Shown one piece after another: positions 43,701-52,006 of a DNA stretch of 64,000 bases. The position numbers and the translations under genes are program-made. This DNA comes from Actinobacteria bacterium HGW-Actinobacteria-4. Lineage in GTDB: Bacteria > Actinomycetota > Actinomycetes > Actinomycetales > Demequinaceae. The notes under the pieces were generated by a model. The model was not told the DNA's origin, ran no database searches, and saw only the letters and a program-made list of their open reading frames with translations. The stretch's first letter is position 1; each line of letters begins with the position of its first letter. The stretch is taken from positions 248,001 to 312,000 of the forward strand of contig PHEW01000001.1 in the NCBI GenBank assembly GCA_002841315.1. Reading direction: 5' to 3'.

Positions 43701-43723
43701 ATAACAGAAGTGCGCGGCCTTGC

Positions 43724-44557
43724 TCACACGGCGTAGAAGCGCGACGCTGTGCGCCAAGACAACTGTTCGTGCTCTGCGGGGCTAGCGGCCAATTCGTCCA
43801 AGACCATCGACAGCCATTGACCCGGAGCCAAGCGTCGGGGCAACATCGCCGAAACCGGCCAGTCGCTGCCCACCATCGCTCGGTCCGCTCCGAACGCATC
43901 GAGTGCGACCTCGAGCCACGGGCGAGCTGCGGAGACCAGCTCCTGATCATCACGCAGCTCCGGTGGCATCCCTGACAGTTTCACGCTGACCTGGGGCAAG
44001 GCGGCCAGTGCGCGCAAGTCCCGCTCCCAGGTTCCATCATCACCGGTTGCGACCGGAGGCTTAGCGAGGTGATCGAGCACAACGGGTAGCTCCGGAACCT
44101 TCGCGAGAAGCGCGGTCAGGGCTGCCACCTGGTGATGCCGGATGCACGCATCGAAAGGCAGCCCCGTATGCGCGAGCGCGCGCAGGCCCTCAAGCAGGCC
44201 GGGATCCTCGAAGAACGACAGCGGCTCATCCTGTAGCATCCGGCGAATACCGACTGTGCGGCCAGCCTCGCGTAGCGCCGCCAGCTCGGTCACAACGCCA
44301 CGACCCTTCTCTAGAGGCGCATGCGCGACGACGCCCAGCAACTCCGGCCAGCCGAGAGACTCCGCCCAGGCCACTTCGCCCACCTTGTCCGCCGGGCCCG
44401 CCTCGACATATATGACACCGGTAGTGGCTGGCGCCCCCGCCCGGTACTCCGCTGGGAGATAGGGGCGATCCAGTTCACCGTACAGCCAGGAATACTCCAG
44501 AGCCGTCGGATCCCAGATGTGCACATGGCTGTCGATGAGACGGTCGACCTGGTTCAT
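43724..44557 (-). CDS. COG3618-type amidohydrolase, probable sugar lactonase
   Basis: Metal-dependent lactonase, 277 residues, paralogous to the enzyme at 7547-8455. The HxH site is in IDSHVHIWD, other ligands in IRHHQ and VLDHLAKPP, and the last aspartate in GSDWPVS. The start at 44557 is preferred because it overlaps the stop of the enolase-superfamily gene as ATGA. It should open the aldonolactone made by the aldo-keto reductase of this cluster. The actual sugar is unknown. Confidence 0.82.
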   Translation of the reverse strand: MNQVDRLIDSHVHIWDPTALEYSWLYGELDRPYLPAEYRAGAPATTGVIYVEAGPADKVGEVAWAESLGWPELLGVVAHAPLEKGRGVVTELAALREAGRTVGIRRMLQDEPLSFFEDPGLLEGLRALAHTGLPFDACIRHHQVAALTALLAKVPELPVVLDHLAKPPVATGDDGTWERDLRALAALPQVSVKLSGMPPELRDDQELVSAARPWLEVALDAFGADRAMVGSDWPVSAMLPRRLAPGQWLSMVLDELAASPAEHEQLSWRTASRFYAV

Positions 44558-45711
44558 CTGTCGACCGTACCCGCTTCGGCGACGAGGCGCAGACCGGCAC
44601 GGTGTGACCGTACATGCGGCCCCGCTGGCACGTTCCACTTGCCCGCGCGTTGACTCGCAACGATGGCATCCTCGTCGATCGCAATGCCGTTTCCGGGACT
44701 GTCGCCGAGGACGACCCCGCCGTCAATGAACTCCTGGTCGATCGAGATACCGAAGGGAGAACCGAGGTCCTGAACCTCGGAGGAGAGATGATTCGGAACG
44801 GCGGCCGCTACGTGCGCGACCGCCGGGTTTGCTGTGAGGCCTACCGGGCTGAAGGGGAGGTCGCGGGAGTGTGCGGCATAGGCAACCCTCAGGGAATGTG
44901 TCACGCCCCACACGCACCCGACCTGCACGATGTCGACCGCGCCGCGATCAAAGAGCGGAGTGAACTGTTCGAGACCGGTGAGGTTCTCGCCGGTAGCGAC
45001 GGCGGCACGGATCGAGGCGCCGAGGCGTGCGTGGCCAGCGGCGTCCCATCGCCGCAGCGGCTCTTCGATCCACGTCAGGTCGCGCTGCCGTTCGATCGCG
45101 GTGACATATCGCACGGCCTGCTTGAGGTTCCACGATTCGTTCGCGTCGAGCATGACCGCCGGAGTGACCCCGGTACCGCTCAGAGCGTCGGCGACGATCT
45201 CCAGGCGTCGGATGTCGCTGTCTAGATCGCGCCCACCCTTGAGTTTTGCGCTCGTGAAGCCTCGTTCACCCATCGCGCGATACCAGGTCGCTAGTTGGTC
45301 ATCGTCGAGGGCGATGTCGAGGCCAGAGGCGTAACCACTGACGTACCGATCGCGTGCGCCGAGCAACCGCCACAGCGATTCGCCGGCGATTTTGGCCTTC
45401 AAGTCCCACATAGCCGCGTCGAGTGTCCCGATGCCCCCGAACGTCGCACCCGAGTGCCCCGCCTTGAACACTCGGGCGAGCATGCGGTCGTAGAGAGCAG
45501 ACACGGCTCGCGGGTCTTCGCCTTCAATGGCCGGGAAGATCCGGTCAATGTCCTGGTGCGAACCCATGCCGATGCCTTCGATGCCCTCGTCAGTCTCAAG
45601 GACGACGATCGGGACCGCGCTGATGCCCGGGTCGGTAAACCCGTTCACGTCTCCGACGGGCCTGCCCCAGTCGTGGAATGTCCGCAGACAGCGGTAGCCA
45701 GTGATCTTCAT
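44554..45711 (-). CDS. Enolase-superfamily protein (mandelate racemase/muconate lactonising group), probable sugar-acid dehydratase
   Basis: A 385-residue enolase-superfamily protein, predicted to dehydrate an aldonate. It has the N-terminal capping domain, KxK in AKLKGG, and metal ligands in MLDANESW, IEEPLR and ATGENL. The usual general-base histidine after the last barrel strand is not seen: the region reads PFSPVGLTANP, with Val where His is expected. Start at 45711 with GAGGGG upstream; the frame reaching 46008 is not coding. It overlaps the lactonase and belongs to the LacI-controlled cluster. Confidence 0.8.
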   Translation of the reverse strand: MKITGYRCLRTFHDWGRPVGDVNGFTDPGISAVPIVVLETDEGIEGIGMGSHQDIDRIFPAIEGEDPRAVSALYDRMLARVFKAGHSGATFGGIGTLDAAMWDLKAKIAGESLWRLLGARDRYVSGYASGLDIALDDDQLATWYRAMGERGFTSAKLKGGRDLDSDIRRLEIVADALSGTGVTPAVMLDANESWNLKQAVRYVTAIERQRDLTWIEEPLRRWDAAGHARLGASIRAAVATGENLTGLEQFTPLFDRGAVDIVQVGCVWGVTHSLRVAYAAHSRDLPFSPVGLTANPAVAHVAAAVPNHLSSEVQDLGSPFGISIDQEFIDGGVVLGDSPGNGIAIDEDAIVASQRAGKWNVPAGPHVRSHRAGLRLVAEAGTVDR

Positions 45712-45790
45712 GTATCGCCCCTCGTAGGTCGTTTGATGCGCGGAGCAGGGCGCCGCGGTGTCCTGGAACTGCCTGATAACCAGAAGACGC

Positions 45791-45826
45791 GGTCGGCGGC
45801 GACCTCCAAGCAAGTCGCCGCCGACC
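45791..45826 (-). terminator. Intercistronic hairpin after the aldo-keto reductase gene
   Basis: GGTCGGCGGCGAC (45791-45803) pairs perfectly with 45814-45826 around a 10-nt loop. It lies 48 nt after the aldo-keto reductase stop and 80 nt upstream of the enolase-superfamily start. It may terminate part of the transcripts or protect the upstream mRNA. Confidence 0.6.
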
Positions 45827-45874
45827 GGCCTGTGGGGCTCCCCCGGTGCGTGGTCGTGGACGCAAGGAGGGGCA

Positions 45875-46837
45875 TCACGACGCACCACCACGGGAAGGTG
45901 CATCCAGCCACGTCGAAGCGGGCGGGACGAGCTGTTCCAACTCGTCCCACACACCGTCGGGGATGTGCGTCCCGGCCGATGCAATGAGACTCGCAATCCT
46001 GGGTTCACTCGTGATCCCCACGACCGTTGCGTCGATCCGGGGATCGCGCAGTGAGAACTGGAGCGCCGCCGTTGCCAAGTCGATCCCGTGCTTCGTGCAA
46101 ACTGCGCTCATCGCGGCGATCGCTTCAAGGAGTTCGGGACTCGCGCTCCTGTACGAGTACTTCGTCGATGCACCAGGACGCGCGAGGATTCCGCCGCCAT
46201 AGACGGCCGCATTGAGGACTCCGACCCCCAGTGTGACCGCGCGGCTGAAGAGCTCATCGGCGCTGCGGTCAACGAGAGTGAACCGGTTGTGGCTCAGGAT
46301 CACATCGAACACACCCAGATCGAGATACTGGTGCAACAGCCATGTGTCGCCGGTCGCGATGCCGATGGCATCGGCGAGCCCTTCGTCACGGATCTGAACC
46401 AACGCGTCGACGGCGCCCCCGGGGGAAGTCATGTATCCGAAGTCGAATGCGTCGGGATCATGCAGGAACAGCAGTGGGACCCTTTGGACACCAAGCCGTT
46501 CCAGGCTTTCTCGGAATGACTCGCGCACACGGTTGCCTGAGAAGTCTGCCCCCGCAGAGTCGACCTTCGTGATGACCGAGAAATCTTCAGGAACTCCCCC
46601 GGCCAGCTCGATCGCCTGTCCAATTCGACGCTCACTGGCCCCGTTGCCGTAGTTGTTGGACGTATCGATAGCACGGATAGGGCTTCGCAAAAGGGCAAGG
46701 ACGAAGTCCACAGCCGCTAGTTCGCTCACTTCGTAGCCGTAGAGATTAGGCATCGAGCCCAACGGCGACGCGCCAGCGATGATGGTCGAGGTGAACAGCG
46801 AGGTCTGACCGATCCGCCTGTTCCAGCCCCTAGACAT
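45875..46837 (-). CDS. Aldo-keto reductase, probable aldose 1-dehydrogenase
   Basis: NAD(P)-dependent aldo-keto reductase of 320 residues with the catalytic tetrad Asp and Tyr (DTSNNYGNGASE), Lys (ITKVD) and His (FLHDPD). It resembles D-threo-aldose/L-fucose 1-dehydrogenases, which oxidise L-fucose, L-galactose or D-arabinose to the lactone. With the lactonase and dehydratase it gives a complete oxidation start. The start has no clear ribosome binding site and lies 18 nt after the GH42 stop, so translation may be coupled. The substrate is not known. Confidence 0.82.
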   Translation of the reverse strand: MSRGWNRRIGQTSLFTSTIIAGASPLGSMPNLYGYEVSELAAVDFVLALLRSPIRAIDTSNNYGNGASERRIGQAIELAGGVPEDFSVITKVDSAGADFSGNRVRESFRESLERLGVQRVPLLFLHDPDAFDFGYMTSPGGAVDALVQIRDEGLADAIGIATGDTWLLHQYLDLGVFDVILSHNRFTLVDRSADELFSRAVTLGVGVLNAAVYGGGILARPGASTKYSYRSASPELLEAIAAMSAVCTKHGIDLATAALQFSLRDPRIDATVVGITSEPRIASLIASAGTHIPDGVWDELEQLVPPASTWLDAPSRGGAS

Positions 46838-46855
46838 GTGACGTGGCCGATGTCA

Positions 46856-48739
46856 TCAGCGCACCTCGACCTGCACGGCCTGCGTGCCATGATCGATCGA
46901 GAAGTGGTGGCGGCCGCGTTGCACGCGCTCCACGGTGCCCGCCGGATCAGTCGCCACGCCTGCAGACGCGAGGACCACGTCGAGCACCTCGCCGGTGAGC
47001 GTGCCCTCGGGCAGCGTCGCAACATACCAGGCGTTCGCCCGACGCGTGATGGCCGCACCACCCTCAAGGGCACCCGAAGCGAACACCGAGAGCACGGCCG
47101 CGTCGGACACCCGCACGTGTTCGCTCCACAGTGCTCCCGTGCCCGCGAACTCGCCCGCAAGCGCGACCGTGGGCGGTGTGCCGACACCAGCCTTCTGGAG
47201 GTCGGGAGGCGCGAGCGGCGCGAACTCCTCGATGCGCACGCCAAGGGCCGCCTGGAGGGACCCGAGGTAGCCTCCGGAAGTGATGTGCATCGACTCGTCG
47301 ACGATGCCAGTCTGGAAGGTCACCACGAGATGGCCACCGCCGTCCGCGTAGGCAGAGAGATTGTCAAGCGCTGCCGATGTCGCACAGAAGAGGCTCGGCA
47401 CGATGACCGTGTCGTAGCCCGACAGATCGGAATCGGCTTTCACGAAGTCGGTGAGCACGTTGCGCTCAAAGAGCGCCGAGTACCACGCGAAGACGTGGTC
47501 AACATAGCTCAGCCTCGTAGGCACCGCTTGTTGCTCGAGACTTCGCCAGCTATCCCACTCAAAGACGATGGCTACGCGCGCATCGACGCGACTGCCCTCG
47601 ACGTCCGCGAGGTCGGCAAGGTCGGCACCGAGCTCAGTGATCTCGCGCCACATTCTGGTGTCGGTGCCTGCGTGCGGCAGCATGCCAGAGTGGAACTTCT
47701 CTGCTCCTGCCACCGACTGTCGCCATTGGAAGAACAAGATGCCGTCGGCACCGCGTGCGACCGCTTGCTTCGACCATGCCGCCATCTCACCCGGCGCCTT
47801 GGGCGCGTTTCTCGCCCGCCAGTTCACTGCACTCGGCGCTTGCTCCATGAGTATCCACGGCTTGCCGTGGCGCAGCGACCGCATGAGGTCGCGCGTCATG
47901 GCCGCGTACATCGGGCTGAGAGGATCGGCGGGGTCGGGGTACGAGTCGTCGGAGACCACATCCACCTCCTGGGCCCAAGCCCAGTAGTCAGCACCCTTGA
48001 AGAAGCCCATGAAGTTGGTGGTGACCGGGATGGAAGGTGTCGCCGCGCGCGCGATCGCAGCTTCGGCCCGATACAGCTCGATCAACTGATCCGAGCTGAA
48101 CCGGTCAAAGTCCAACAGCTGCCCCGGGTTACCGAATGACGGCATGGCTCGTGGCGGCTGCACCTCGGCGAACTCCGAATAGCGTTGCGACCAGAACGCC
48201 GTACCCCACGCCGTGTTCAGGGCGTCCACCGTGCCGTATCGAGCCTTGAGCCAAGCCCTGAAGGCATCGGCGCTCGTTTCGCAGTAGCAGTGGCTCACGT
48301 GGCAGCCGTACTCGTTATTAATGTGCCACATCGCGAGCGCGGGATGGTCGGCGTAGCGTTCGGCGATCCGGGACGCGAGCCGCGCCGCAAGCCGGCGGTA
48401 CACGGGCGAACTCGGACAGTATTGCTGGCGACTGCCTGCCGACAGGCGCACGCCATCCTTCGTGACTGGCAGTACCTCGGGATAGCGATGCGTGAGCCAC
48501 GGCGGCGGTGACGCGGTTGCCGTCGCGAGGTCAACGCGCACGCCCGCCGCGTGCAACCCATCCATGACGCGGTCGAGCCACCCGAACTCGAACTCACCCT
48601 CGCGCGGCTCGAGCATCGCCCACGAAAAGATGCCGAGGCTCACCATCGTGACGCCTGCCTCTTGCATGAGCCGAGTGTCCTCGGCCCAGACCTCTTCCGG
48701 CCACTGCTCGGGGTTGTAGTCCCCGCCGTACCAGATCAC
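46856..48739 (-). CDS. GH42 beta-galactosidase-family glycosidase, copy 1
   Basis: Intracellular glycosidase, 627 residues, no signal peptide. The acid/base E143 lies in INNEYGC and the nucleophile E299 in WILMEQAPS. Four cysteines (C108, C146, C151, C153) form the zinc site of classical GH42 enzymes. GH42 enzymes release terminal galactose or, in some groups, L-arabinopyranose. GTG start with GAAGGG upstream. It follows the permease gene by 1 nt. Confidence 0.92.
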   Translation of the reverse strand: MIWYGGDYNPEQWPEEVWAEDTRLMQEAGVTMVSLGIFSWAMLEPREGEFEFGWLDRVMDGLHAAGVRVDLATATASPPPWLTHRYPEVLPVTKDGVRLSAGSRQQYCPSSPVYRRLAARLASRIAERYADHPALAMWHINNEYGCHVSHCYCETSADAFRAWLKARYGTVDALNTAWGTAFWSQRYSEFAEVQPPRAMPSFGNPGQLLDFDRFSSDQLIELYRAEAAIARAATPSIPVTTNFMGFFKGADYWAWAQEVDVVSDDSYPDPADPLSPMYAAMTRDLMRSLRHGKPWILMEQAPSAVNWRARNAPKAPGEMAAWSKQAVARGADGILFFQWRQSVAGAEKFHSGMLPHAGTDTRMWREITELGADLADLADVEGSRVDARVAIVFEWDSWRSLEQQAVPTRLSYVDHVFAWYSALFERNVLTDFVKADSDLSGYDTVIVPSLFCATSAALDNLSAYADGGGHLVVTFQTGIVDESMHITSGGYLGSLQAALGVRIEEFAPLAPPDLQKAGVGTPPTVALAGEFAGTGALWSEHVRVSDAAVLSVFASGALEGGAAITRRANAWYVATLPEGTLTGEVLDVVLASAGVATDPAGTVERVQRGRHHFSIDHGTQAVQVEVR

Positions 48740-48740
48740 G

Positions 48741-49673
48741 TTAGCCCTTCACTCCACCGGTCGCGAGACCGGTCTGCCAGAACCGCTGCAGGTACAAGAA
48801 CGCGATGATCAGCGGGATGATCGACAAGAATGCGCCGGTGATCACGGTCGAGAACAACGCTTGTGCACCACCGCCCGCCGCCGACGTCGCCTGCAGTTGC
48901 GCGAGTCCAACGGTCAGCGGCAGGAGGTCCCCGCTGTTGAGCATGATGAGCGGCAAGAGGTAGTTGTTCCAGGTCGCCACGAGCGTGAACAGCATCACCG
49001 TGACCATGCCGGGCGCGAGCAGCCGGAGGGCCACCTGCCAGAAGATCCGGAACTCGCCCGCGCCATCCACGCGTCCAGCCTCCAAGAGCGAGATCGGTAC
49101 GGCATCGGCCGCGTACACGCGCATCAGAAACACGCTGAACGGACTCACGAGCGAAGGCAGAATGACGGACCACGGGGTATTGGTAATGCCCATCGACGAG
49201 AACAGCAAATAGGTGGGGATCGCCAGTGCCGTGAGCGGAATCATGATCGCGCCCAAGGTGACGCTGAACAGCAACTTGTTGCCCGGGAACGTGTACTTCG
49301 CGAACGCATACCCCGCCATCGTCGCGAGCAAGGTGGCGCCGATCGCGCTCACGCCGGCGTACAGGATCGTATTCAGCGTCCACCGCAAGTAGATGCCGTC
49401 CTTGTACGCGAATACCTCCACTATGTTCTGGAACAGGTTGAAGTCCGGCCCAAACCACAGTCCGAACGTGGTGAACAGGTCGCTGTTGTCCTTGGTCGAG
49501 GACATGAAGAGCCATATCAGCGGCACCATGAAGTAGACCACACACAACCACATCACCACTGTGAGAAAGCTGCTGCGGCGTTTTGCGCGGTTGGCTGGCC
49601 TGCGGCGCCTTGCGCGGTGGGACGGCTTGCGGGACAGCGCTGTCTCCGGAATGGTCGCCTGGTGGGCGGTCAT
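48741..49673 (-). CDS. Carbohydrate ABC transporter permease (MalG-like)
   Basis: Inner-membrane subunit of the second importer, 310 residues with six helices after a basic N-terminal stretch (KPSHRARRRRPANRAKRR). The permease signature EAGRVDGAGEFRIFWQVAL binds the ATPase. Start at 49673 with AGGAGG upstream and an ATGA overlap with the upstream permease. The ATP-binding subunit is missing from the cluster, as is common for this family in actinobacteria, which use a shared MsiK-type ATPase. Confidence 0.92.
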   Translation of the reverse strand: MTAHQATIPETALSRKPSHRARRRRPANRAKRRSSFLTVVMWLCVVYFMVPLIWLFMSSTKDNSDLFTTFGLWFGPDFNLFQNIVEVFAYKDGIYLRWTLNTILYAGVSAIGATLLATMAGYAFAKYTFPGNKLLFSVTLGAIMIPLTALAIPTYLLFSSMGITNTPWSVILPSLVSPFSVFLMRVYAADAVPISLLEAGRVDGAGEFRIFWQVALRLLAPGMVTVMLFTLVATWNNYLLPLIMLNSGDLLPLTVGLAQLQATSAAGGGAQALFSTVITGAFLSIIPLIIAFLYLQRFWQTGLATGGVKG

Positions 49674-50557
49674 GACTGGAACCTCCTGCTCTGGGTGCTC
49701 AATTGCACAACATACGAGACGATCATGATGACGAAGCCCAGCAAGAATGCGATCGCGGCAGCGTAGCTGACGTCCTGGTTCACGAACGCAAGGTTGAAGG
49801 CGTAATAGTTGGGCGTGAACCCTTGCGTGATCCCGGTAGGCGCGATCTCCACCAGCAGCTTCGGCTCGTTGAATATCTGGAAACTCCCGATGATCGAGAA
49901 GATGGTGGTGAGGAGGATCGCCGGCCGGATCATGGGAATCTTCACACTCCAGGCCAGTCGCCATTGGCCCGCACCGTCGATCTCGGCGGCCTCGTAGAGC
50001 TCGCCGGGAATCGACTTGAGCGCTGCGTACATGACAATCATGTTGTAGCCGACGAACGCCCACGTAATGATGTTCATGATCGCGAATAGGATGAGCTCAT
50101 CCGACAGCAAATTGATCGAGGGCAACCCGACTCCGCTGGAGATCTGGGCAATGAGTCCAAAGCTTTGCCCGTAGATGTAGCCCCACATCAGTACAGCGAT
50201 GACGCCGGGAACCGCGTATGGCAAGAAGATGAGCAGGCGCAGCGTCCTGCTGCCGCGGGCTCGACCGGAGTCGAGCGCGAGCGCGAAGAACAGCGCAAGC
50301 CCAAGCATGATGGGCACCTGTGTCACCAGAATCAGCGCGGTGCGCCCGAGTCCCTCGAGAAAGCGGGAATCCTCGAACGCGCGCGCATAGTTCTCCAGGC
50401 CCACGAAGCTCACGCCGCCGACAAGCCGGTTCACATAGAGACTCAGGTACCCCGAGTAGGCGAGCGGCGCGACGAACATCGCCGCGAACACTGCAAAAAA
50501 CGGGAGGATGAACCCGTAGGCAACCAGGGTCTGCTTACGCTGAATCGTTTTGGACAT
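49670..50557 (-). CDS. Carbohydrate ABC transporter permease (MalF-like)
   Basis: Partner permease of 295 residues with six helices and the ATPase-contact loop EAAEIDGAGQWRLAWSVKIP. ATGA overlap with the following permease gene. The preceding binding-protein gene is separated by a 72-bp gap that contains a strong hairpin. The transported compound is probably a galactoside or related oligosaccharide, from the GH42 enzymes encoded alongside. Confidence 0.92.
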   Translation of the reverse strand: MSKTIQRKQTLVAYGFILPFFAVFAAMFVAPLAYSGYLSLYVNRLVGGVSFVGLENYARAFEDSRFLEGLGRTALILVTQVPIMLGLALFFALALDSGRARGSRTLRLLIFLPYAVPGVIAVLMWGYIYGQSFGLIAQISSGVGLPSINLLSDELILFAIMNIITWAFVGYNMIVMYAALKSIPGELYEAAEIDGAGQWRLAWSVKIPMIRPAILLTTIFSIIGSFQIFNEPKLLVEIAPTGITQGFTPNYYAFNLAFVNQDVSYAAAIAFLLGFVIMIVSYVVQLSTQSRRFQS

Positions 50558-50592
50558 CTCGAGTTCCTTCGCGTTGGTGTGCGTTCGGCCGG

Positions 50593-50624
50593 GGGCGGCC
50601 CGGGGTTGGGTCCCCGGGCCGCCC
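50593..50624 (-). terminator. Intercistronic hairpin after the oligosaccharide-binding protein gene
   Basis: GGGCGGCCCGGGG (50593-50605) pairs perfectly with 50612-50624 around a 6-nt loop, starting 6 nt after the binding-protein stop. There is no U tract. Position and design match the hairpin at 8502-8545, suggesting transcript stabilisation or partial termination that favours binding-protein expression. Confidence 0.7.
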
Positions 50625-50629
50625 GCGTG

Positions 50630-52006
50630 CTATCCGTTAACCGTGAAACCCTGCTGGGTTGCATACTCTTCAAGATCGGCCTGCCAGGCATCCAGGCCTG
50701 CCGAGAGATCGCCCTTGGCCGCGACCGCGGCCCCGAACGTTTCATTGAAGCTCGTGTACGCGAACTCCATGAACGGCAGCCACTCCCACTCGGTGTCAAC
50801 CGTTTCGGAGATTCCCGCGAACACCTCATTGACCCTCTGCCCACCGTAGAACTCAGGCTCTTGAGCGGCGAACACTGGGTCCTCCAGCACCGAGATCTTC
50901 GTCGGGAAGAAGTTCTGCTGAGTTGCGAACAGCAACGCGGGTTCCTGTGCGTGGTTGATCCACTTCGCCAGCTCGTAGGCCGCGATCGGGTTCTCCGACG
51001 CCTTGAGAACCGCGTTGACCGAGCCGCCCCAGTTGCCAGAGGAAGGGTTGTTGACGTCCCACTGCGGCAGCGGCGCGGCGCGCCACAGACCCGAGGTGTC
51101 AGCTGCGGCACCGGAGAGGAAGACCGGAGCCCACGCCGCCGTCAGCCAGCCGGCGTACTTGCCCTGGTTGAGACCCTGGTACCACTCGTCGGTGAAGTCC
51201 GCATCGACCGAGACGAGATCGTTCTGGATGAGGTCCTGCCAGTAGCTGACCACTTCCTTAGCGTCAGCGCCGTTCACGTTGATCGTGACACCCTCGCCGC
51301 CGTCGTAGCCGAATGGCTTGACGCCAGCCTGCCAGAGTAGCCCGACCCACCCGGCGCCCTGTCCCGGCGCCATGTTCGAAATGTACGAGTCGGTGTTCGC
51401 TCGCACCAGTTCCGCAGCGGTCTTGTAGTCCGCCCACGTGGCGGGCGGCTCCGTGACGCCTGCCGCAGCGAGGATGTCCTCGCGGTACAGGTTGCCCAAG
51501 GGACCCGAGTCCTGCGGGATTGCCAGCACCTGTCCGTTGGCGACAACCTGGTTCCAGACCCACGGCACGTAGTCGTCCGCGAGGTCCGTCGCACCGTATG
51601 GCGTGAGATCGAGAAGCTCGCCGGTCACGGCGAACGATGTCACAAACTGTTGCTCAAGCTGGACGACGTCGGGTGCGCCGCTACCTGCCTGCGAAGCGGT
51701 GCGCACCTTCGAGTAGTGATCCAGGCCCTGGCCGACGTTCTCGACCGTGACGCTGATCGCGGGGTACGCCGCCTCGAACAGCGCGACCTGATCTTCAACG
51801 CCGGGTACCCAGGTCCAGAACGTCAGGTTGGTCGGAGTGGTCAGCGCTTCTAGGCGCTGCTCATCCGTGATACGACCGTCGGTGCTGCCCGTGGGCTCAG
51901 TGGTGGTGCCCGTGTCTGCGTCGGACGAGCAGCCGCTGAGCGTCATTGCTACCACGGTAGTGATCGAGGTGATCGCGACCGCGGCCTTGCGTGCTCCGTG
52001 CCTCAT
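50630..52006 (-). CDS. Extracellular solute-binding lipoprotein of the oligosaccharide importer
   Basis: Lipid-anchored receptor of the maltose-type (SBP_bac_1) family, 458 residues. The signal peptide (MRHGARKAAVAITS) ends at lipobox TLSGC, followed by a Thr/Ser/Asp-rich linker and the LTFWTWVPGVEDQ strand with aromatic residues. The start at 52006 overlaps the stop of the GH42 gene upstream (ATGA); the frame to 52261 is shadow. The ligand is probably a galactoside. Confidence 0.92.
   Translation of the reverse strand: MRHGARKAAVAITSITTVVAMTLSGCSSDADTGTTTEPTGSTDGRITDEQRLEALTTPTNLTFWTWVPGVEDQVALFEAAYPAISVTVENVGQGLDHYSKVRTASQAGSGAPDVVQLEQQFVTSFAVTGELLDLTPYGATDLADDYVPWVWNQVVANGQVLAIPQDSGPLGNLYREDILAAAGVTEPPATWADYKTAAELVRANTDSYISNMAPGQGAGWVGLLWQAGVKPFGYDGGEGVTINVNGADAKEVVSYWQDLIQNDLVSVDADFTDEWYQGLNQGKYAGWLTAAWAPVFLSGAAADTSGLWRAAPLPQWDVNNPSSGNWGGSVNAVLKASENPIAAYELAKWINHAQEPALLFATQQNFFPTKISVLEDPVFAAQEPEFYGGQRVNEVFAGISETVDTEWEWLPFMEFAYTSFNETFGAAVAAKGDLSAGLDAWQADLEEYATQQGFTVNG

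Noticed and set aside
49674-50063. N-terminal extension of the MalG-like permease
   Set aside because: Overlaps the MalF-like gene in another frame and is arginine-rich; the ATG at 49673 has AGGAGG and an ATGA overlap.
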